A DNA stretch of 64,000 bases from Xiphias gladius (Eukaryota > Chordata > Actinopteri > Istiophoriformes > Xiphiidae), in the NCBI RefSeq assembly GCF_016859285.1, contig NC_053414.1, positions 25,018,530-25,082,529 on the forward strand. The letters are read 5' to 3'. Position 1 is the first letter of the stretch; each line of letters begins with the position of its first letter. Under the pieces are notes generated by a model, which saw nothing but the letters and a program-made list of their open reading frames with translations, did not search any database and was not told the DNA's origin. Below are positions 58,701 to 64,000 of this stretch, in pieces. The position numbers were made by a program, and so were the translations under genes.

Positions 58701-61700
58701 TCCACAATAAATAAATGAACATGTCCCCAAAACGTCAAACTGTTGTTGGAAACCTTCATTAATTGTTTTTGGTTTTTTTTGGTTTTTTTTTGTTTGTTTT
58801 TTTGCCACTGGGGGGCAGTGGAAAGAGCTGTAAATGAAAGACTGACATATTGATACTTTGAAAAGCTTTTCTGTTGAATGTATTGGCAAAGAGTTGTCTA
58901 TTTACACATCCAGCAGACACAGAGCAACATTATCATTCATTTGGAGTTATGTTTATGGCCACCTGACGACTGTCCAATATTCACTCTCATTTGACCTCTT
59001 TTTTGGTCTCCACCAACTCCTGAGGGAAATATTTGGCTATTTAACTTTTACATGCTCCACACTGGTAGTCTAACTAGCTAGTCAGCTCATTTGGTGCTTA
59101 CTTTGTCTGCAGTTTGGTGCTGGGAAGGTAGTGTATGTTGAAAACGACACTGATGAGAGCCATGAGAGTGAACCAAAAAAGTAAGGTTGCAGGCAGAAAA
59201 CCACAACCTTTTTGACATCACACATAATCATTTGATCCATTGTCAATAAAAAATACTGACCAGGCCAAGACATGTATAAGAAGCAAGATATTTTGCAGCT
59301 GAAAATGAATTTTTCAGTTATCTTTGTACAGCAAACATATTTTTTGACATTTCTATAAACACAGATTCTGAAATACAGTACCTACCAGTATAGCAGCCTG
59401 GTTGATGAGTGATCAGTATATCTCTGTATCCCTGGTTAATTTAACAATCAAAGACTATATTGGGCAACTTTGGAAGCTCTGGAGGGCAACGGTCCATATA
59501 TTTGCATCATAATTGCCTCTATCATCACATATTAAAATCTTATTACCAAGGCAGATTTTAATGAATGTTAACCCGCTCTGGTTAACATTCATTCAAATGT
59601 GCTGCAGTGCTTGTTCAAAATGCCAAAAAATCTCTAACTGTATTGTCATGTCTCCTTTTGTACTTTTCCACATTTCTCCTGTACCTCTCTAACTTATTAC
59701 CCAGACTTTCACAGTCACCCATCTACCAACCTGAAAAGGTAGCAGCAGAAGATGAGGCTGAGCATGAAGACGAAGAGGCCAATGCCCAGCACAATGACAT
59801 ACACATTGAGCGGGAGGTGATAGATGTCAGACGTCATGCTGCAGTAGTGTTCAGAGCGCTGAGAACCCAAACCACACAGGCATCCTGCTAGGAAGAGTTT
59901 GCAATACAGATTACATACTTGACATATATTTAACTGTTACCTTTAACTGTTAGGGTTAAGAGTCCCAAGCTCCATGTTAGCTTAAGTTTAACCAATCTGA
60001 ACCTTGTCTCATTTCTCATGTGATTAATTTTTTAAAGGAGTAACTTTCATTCTTTTTTTCATTCTTTTTTTCATTCTTCTTGGAGAAGTTAAAAAAAACT
60101 TTTCTCCATAGGTTTCTATATTTTAAAATTACAGCCTCAGTATTTTTTAAACTGTATTTTTCATAGAGAGCTGCTACAAAGCCTGTCATGCAGCTTCAAT
60201 GTTTACTTTCCCATTATAATCAGCTATCTTGAAAACTCCCCTTTAGAAACAAAGTATACAATAGTTAGAATTGACAGTTTAAGTCTAAATGAGTAGCCTA
60301 AACATAAGACAGAGTAATTACCTCCGCCAAGGAGGTACTGTTTTCACTCGTGTCTGTTTGTTTGTTTATTTATTTGTCAGTAGGATTACGCAAAACCTAA
60401 CAAACCCATTTGCACCAAGCTTGGTGGAGGTATGGGGCATGGGCAAGGGAGGAACCCATTAAATGTTACCCATTAAATGTTGGGGCAGATCCGGATAATT
60501 TACTATGAATTTTAATTTTTCGCCTCTGAAATCTGGTGTATGTTGTTTGACATTGACGTTGGCGGAGGTCTGCACTCTACTGAGAGCATTTTCTAGTTTG
60601 TACAGGCAATTGTACAGTTATGAGTCTAGAAAGTAGTTAGGCTCTTGAGATCAGTGTTTGTTGATCAGTAACTACAACACGGAGCTATAACCATCACTGC
60701 CTTCTAGTGCCTCCAGGCCTTGAGTCTCAGGGTGCGTACGGATATAAAACTTGAACATATACTACTTGACAGTAGTCTTAGGGTATATGACGCTCACCTC
60801 CACAGAACCAAGAGTTTTACTGATCTAAAAATATATAGTGAGGACTTCAGCATAATAGTTTGTGTTTGTGTGGATACAGGTGTGTCCAGGGCACTGTGAC
60901 TGACACTTGTAGCAACTGAAGTGCTCGTAGGACTTTGCGTTAATTGGCTGGGAAGAAGACAAACATGGAGGACAGACACCACTTCCGCCAATCCAACCAT
61001 CTGTTCTGTCGACAGACTCTAGAGATGGCTTGTAGAGTGTGTTAATGCATGTGTGTGTTTGTTGGAGACAGCATTGGGGGATGGAAGGGTAGGGGTGTGC
61101 GGTGTCCGCCTGTGTTTGTAAGACAGAAGTGAGTGTGTATGTGTTGCAGGTGGCAGGGGGTGGGGCATATTAAACAGAATGAACAGTGGGGACTAAAGGA
61201 CCATTTGGTAAAACAATAGCAGAGGAAGCCCCACTTCCAGAGACCACATGTGTTCCTATTAATTTGCGACGAGGATGCTCTTTGCCAGCCACTAAATGTC
61301 CATGTGTCCCTCTTTAGAGTGAATGAATGGGTACAGCTTGCACACTGTGGGGGGTATGGGTTGGATAATTGGACATGGCTGGGGGTTGGCTGATTTCTGA
61401 GGCTGGGGGTGGGTTGGGGTCTAGGGAAGACCTAGGGTAGCATAAATGAACCTGGCATTGATGCACTCAATAGAAACAAAACAGTACAATGGCATAAGGT
61501 CAGAGAATAAAATATCTTCATTTTTAGTTGTCATAGCCGTCAAACTAACATGACCTTGAATGTGGCTTATTTTAGGTGCACTCACCCTCCCCAAAACACA
61601 AACTGAGGCCCACACTCCCTCAGTAATTTGCCAGCACATCCATTATGTGGATCCCATTAACTAGCAGTAACTGAGCTTGTGAGATACAAGTACATGTGCT

Positions 61701-61773
61701 ACAATCTTTTGTGTATTTGGTAGACAGCAGAAAAACCCACTCACTTACCGTTACACCATTGGAATGGTTGCAT
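55724..61773 (-). CDS. RNF122/RNF24-family membrane RING-H2 E3 ubiquitin ligase
   Basis: Predicted single-pass membrane ubiquitin ligase of endomembranes. Minus-strand exons 61773-61749, 59884-59731, 57634-57592, 57037-56996, 56283-56201 and 55844-55724 keep frame at every junction and give 155 aa, the length of human RNF122. The protein starts [15 protein letters not shown] (human RNF122 starts MHPFQWCNG). One transmembrane helix spans about 36-58 ([19 protein letters not shown]). The RING-H2 domain spans 91-131 with ligands C91, C94, C109, H111, H114, C117, C128 and C131, all present. The C-terminus ([20 protein letters not shown]) looks as much like RNF24 as RNF122, so it may be a fish-specific paralog and no symbol is given. 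Exon 2 has a NAGNAG acceptor (59884 or 59887), giving an optional alanine. The 5' UTR continues beyond 61773. Confidence 0.9.
55985..56170 (+). mobile_element. Fragment of the teleost inverted-repeat MITE (rnf122-like intron)
   Basis: Landmarks ACTGTAGCTAGCTATATATT, CAGGCATGAGAGTGGTATTA, ATCTTCTCATATAGCAGG and GAACTATATCCTTTAAAG match the right arm of the copies at 17625, 25912 and 58435. The left part is missing. Confidence 0.55.
58435..59265 (+). mobile_element. Composite interspersed repeat, copy B (about 0.83 kb)
   Basis: Has the same order of landmarks as 17625-18600: CTAGCCTGGCTCTGTCCAAA, TTGTTTAATTTGTAGAG, CAGACAGATATGAGAGTGG, then CCACTGGGGGGCAGTGG (58805-58821), TTTACACATCCAGCAGACAC, ATTATCATTCATTTGGAG and TTTATGGCCACCTGA, ending near ATCATTTGATCCATTGTC. 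It lies in the large intron between rnf122-like exons 2 and 3. It has no reading frame. Confidence 0.75.
59560..59593. repeat. Perfect 14-bp hairpin in rnf122-like intron
   Basis: Left arm AATGAATGTTAACC (59560-59573), loop CGCTCT (59574-59579), right arm GGTTAACATTCATT (59580-59593). All 14 positions pair. Confidence 0.95.
60321..60600 (+). mobile_element. Teleost 'CCTCCGCCAAGGAGG' interspersed repeat
   Basis: Begins CCTCCGCCAAGGAGGTACTG, has TGTTTGTTTATTTATTTGTCA, AGGATTACGCAAAACC and AAGCTTGGTGGAGGTATGGG. It ends TTGGCGGAGGTCTGCACTC and CTACTGAGAGCATTTTCTAG. This is a well-known abundant fish element, here internally shortened. It lies in intron 1 of the rnf122-like gene. Confidence 0.75.
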
Positions 61774-63890
61774 GAAATTTGACTCCCAGGACAGCAGCAG
61801 TAAATTCAGGCCCTGTCAGGAGTAGGCTGGATAAGAGCCAAGCTCGTGGGCTGGAGCTCCGGACGCTGAATCTGTTTGGAGCCTGGATTCAGTCACCCTG
61901 AGCTGGATCACTCTTTTGTTGGGTTGTGTTAGCTCCTCCAAAAAAACAACCTTCAAGATTTTCAGATTTGCTCAGATTCCACAAATCCTTGGGAGGTGTG
62001 GTTATGTTGGCTCAGCAGTCTCTGCTGCCCAGCATTCCCAAATCTGGATTAACCACACCGTGTAAAGATTGGGAGATTTGGCACTGGGGTTTCGATCAGG
62101 ACTGGAGACCTCAAGTGCTCCTGGATCCCAGTGAGAATGATGTCATCACATGAGAAAGAAGAAGAGACAAAGAAATCTCGTTGACAGGAAATGCTTGTTT
62201 TTCAGATGCCTCATACCATGTGTTATTCAGGAGTTGTTATTGTGAAAAACTGAATCTCACTCAATCACAATGTCATAAACCACACAAGCTACTAGGTAAC
62301 AAGAAATAACTTACATTTCCAGCAGAAAAGGGCCTCTTTGACTTCACTTCGCGTCTGCAGTATCGTCCCCTCACCAATTTCAGTGACATCCACCATTCAA
62401 AATGACAGTCCTCATCCAATGAAGGTAATTATCTGGCATTAGTCTGTGCTTTGTCTTCCTCCCAAAGCTGCTTTTTTAACAGAGGATTTTCACAAGTCTC
62501 AACCCCCTCTCTTCTCGTCTGTTGTCTCCTCCTCCAGTCCTCTGATCTTGCAGTGGGTTAGCCCTCCTCAGTCTAGAAGGCAGAGATGTACTTCCCTCAA
62601 AGCTCAAACAAAGTGAGGACAGCTCCATGCAGTCAACAACAGTCCTCTAGCTGGGTCTGGTATTTTGCTGCTGAGTGTGTGTTTGTGCGTCAGTCAGTGC
62701 AAGTGTGTGTGTGTATACATAGGGGGGGTTTCCTACTCTCCCTCTAACCATCTGCTCCTTTAATTGAGAAAAAAAATCAGAGACAAAGGCGGTGTGTGCA
62801 CAAGTGTGTCTGCGTGTGTTGTATTCAGTCTCTCCCACCTCCAGCTGGCTTTGTCATGGCAGGCTTCCCCTCTTCCTCTTTCAATCCATAATGGTGCTCA
62901 GAGAGAGCCTGCAATTCGCCTTTCCCTTCCTCCCCTTGCTCTGCCTTGGGTTTGTAAACAGATCTCTGCTCATGTGACCAGCCGTTTTGCCTCGCAACTC
63001 TCCTCTCCCTCAGCCCTCCCTCGCTTCCTCTGTCCTCCAATCTGTAGGCAGAAGGAAGGCAGAATGAGCCAGACACTGACGAATAGGGCGCCTGCAAGCA
63101 TGCTGATGTGTGTGTCTGTATGCGCACACCCCTGTGCATGTCTATGTGACAGGGAGACAAGAGAGACACTTGCAGCAAAGTCAAGGGAGGCCCCAGTCAG
63201 TATCATGCGCATGGCTGATGTTCTGACAACCAAAACAAAGCCATTTGTGTGAAGTGGAGGTCAGCAAAAGAAGAGATGATGCAGCCTCGCTCACCATTTC
63301 CCTCTCTCACACATTCACAGATTATATTTTGAGCTACAGGAGTTTATTTTTCATGTTTGCTATGTTTGATCTATAAATAAACACTTCACTGTTTTGGAGT
63401 GAAAGAAAAAATAGAGCAGGGGCGAAAGGAGAAGGTATCTCTGCATGTGAGAAGATAGGTTGGAAAATAATATCAAGAGAAAAAGAGGGAGACACAGAGA
63501 AAAATCACAGCCCGGACAAAGACGTTACAGTCATGTCCACCCCCACACCAGTGACCCTGGCTGCCAATTCGCTGAGAGAGAGAACAGCTGCTGGGCCACT
63601 GGGCGAGCTGTGAGACAGTCAAGGGGAGTGCTGCTCCACTAATCCCCAGGGGGAGGGCGGGAGAGGCTTCAATGGGATCCATGCCATTTTCATTCACCCT
63701 ACCCTCCTCCTCCTACCCTCCTGCTCTAGTAATGATGTTGCTGCTGAGGAACAGCTGGATTGACTGCACAGATACATAAGCATAAATACAGTCCTTAATA
63801 CATTGCATGCATTGTAGGGTGTTTACAGTGTGTTGTAGCCTCATGGTTGTGTTGCTGCCATCATTTGGTGTATATGGTGGCGGTTTTGGT
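61774..63890. other. Upstream of rnf122-like coding start; no further gene recognised
   Basis: The first 100-200 bp are probably rnf122-like 5' UTR read on the minus strand, but the boundary is unclear. Beyond that the DNA holds short GT and CT runs (about 62678-62715) and frames up to 162 codons (62764-63252 plus, with overlapping minus-strand frames). None has domain or splice support. The promoter of the RING gene may lie here or to the right of the window. Confidence 0.4.
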
Positions 63891-63894
63891 AAAA

Positions 63895-63946
63895 GCATGC
63901 CCTCTTGTGAAATATGGTGAAAACACCATTTCACAAGAGGGCATGC
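63895..63946. repeat. Long hairpin with a 2-nt bulge
   Basis: Left arm 63895-63919 and right arm 63924-63946, loop AAAA. All 23 right-arm positions pair; the left arm carries two extra bases (AT near 63913). Arm core is GCATGCCCTCTTGTGAAA. Confidence 0.95.
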
Positions 63947-64000
63947 ATGTGAAATGGTAGATTACCAGTTTCCTAAAGACGCACAGTAAAAAAATGAAAA

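Noticed and set aside
59607..59891. 94-codon plus-strand frame rich in glutamate and histidine
   Set aside because: It is the antisense shadow of rnf122-like exon 2, whose minus-strand frame encodes the transmembrane segment.
60794..61000. Minus-strand frame ending at a GTGAGC donor, as an alternative first exon of the RING gene
   Set aside because: The sequence is not RNF122-like and the frame does not join to exon 2 with a recognisable product; kept only as non-coding DNA.
62764..63252. 162-codon plus-strand frame and overlapping 119-codon minus-strand frame
   Set aside because: Frames are driven by GT and CT rich simple sequence; no domain character on either strand.
1..64000. CRISPR arrays, operons, phage or integron features
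   Set aside because: The window is intron-bearing vertebrate DNA; its direct repeats are microsatellites and dispersed transposon copies, not regularly spaced repeats.

Overview
This window is vertebrate nuclear DNA, almost certainly from a ray-finned (teleost, probably percomorph) fish. The evidence is intron-split genes with GT-AG junctions, non-coding sequence dense in CA/GT and CT microsatellites, and short interspersed repeats of types common in percomorph genomes. There is no bacterial, phage or CRISPR content.

Six protein-coding genes can be read with confidence. From left to right they are: the 5' end of nt5c2 (minus; cytosolic 5'-nucleotidase II; untranslated exon 1 and first coding exon only); ina (plus; alpha-internexin/gefiltin, 3 exons, 490 aa, with a 14-glutamine tract in the tail); taf5 (plus; TFIID/WD40 subunit, 11 coding exons, 750 aa); atp5mk (minus; DAPIT/USMG5 ATP synthase subunit, 58 aa); pdcd11 (plus; the Rrp5 ribosome-biogenesis protein, 35 coding exons, 1815 aa); and an rnf122/rnf24-family membrane RING-H2 ubiquitin ligase (minus; 6 coding exons, 155 aa). 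Every listed exon was joined by hand and keeps frame across every junction.

Order and orientation of the first five match human 10q24.33 (NT5C2-, INA+, [PCGF6-], TAF5+, ATP5MK-, PDCD11+). I could not recognise PCGF6, and the gene after pdcd11 is an RNF122-like gene.

Layout: 1-2.4 kb nt5c2 5' end; 2.4-5.8 kb intergenic DNA with a hAT-like MITE; 5.8-10.6 kb ina; 10.6-32.4 kb a large interval with no recognised gene, holding a GC-rich patch (12.9-14.1 kb), two possible orphan exons (15.2 and 15.9 kb) and many interspersed repeats; 32.5-37.9 kb taf5; 37.9-39.5 kb atp5mk; 39.6-54.95 kb pdcd11; 54.97-61.8 kb or beyond, the RING gene, with a repeat-rich first half and unexplained sequence out to 64 kb.

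The right half is compact. taf5/atp5mk and pdcd11/rnf122-like are tail-to-tail pairs whose poly(A) signals lie only tens of bases apart, and atp5mk/pdcd11 are head-to-head over a short shared promoter. The genes do not form a pathway: taf5 (transcription), pdcd11 (rRNA processing) and atp5mk (mitochondria) are housekeeping, ina is neuronal. I did not find a novel biological system. The most unusual items are the perfect hairpins, the pair of about 0.9-kb composite repeats, the INA polyglutamine tract and the orphan exon candidates.
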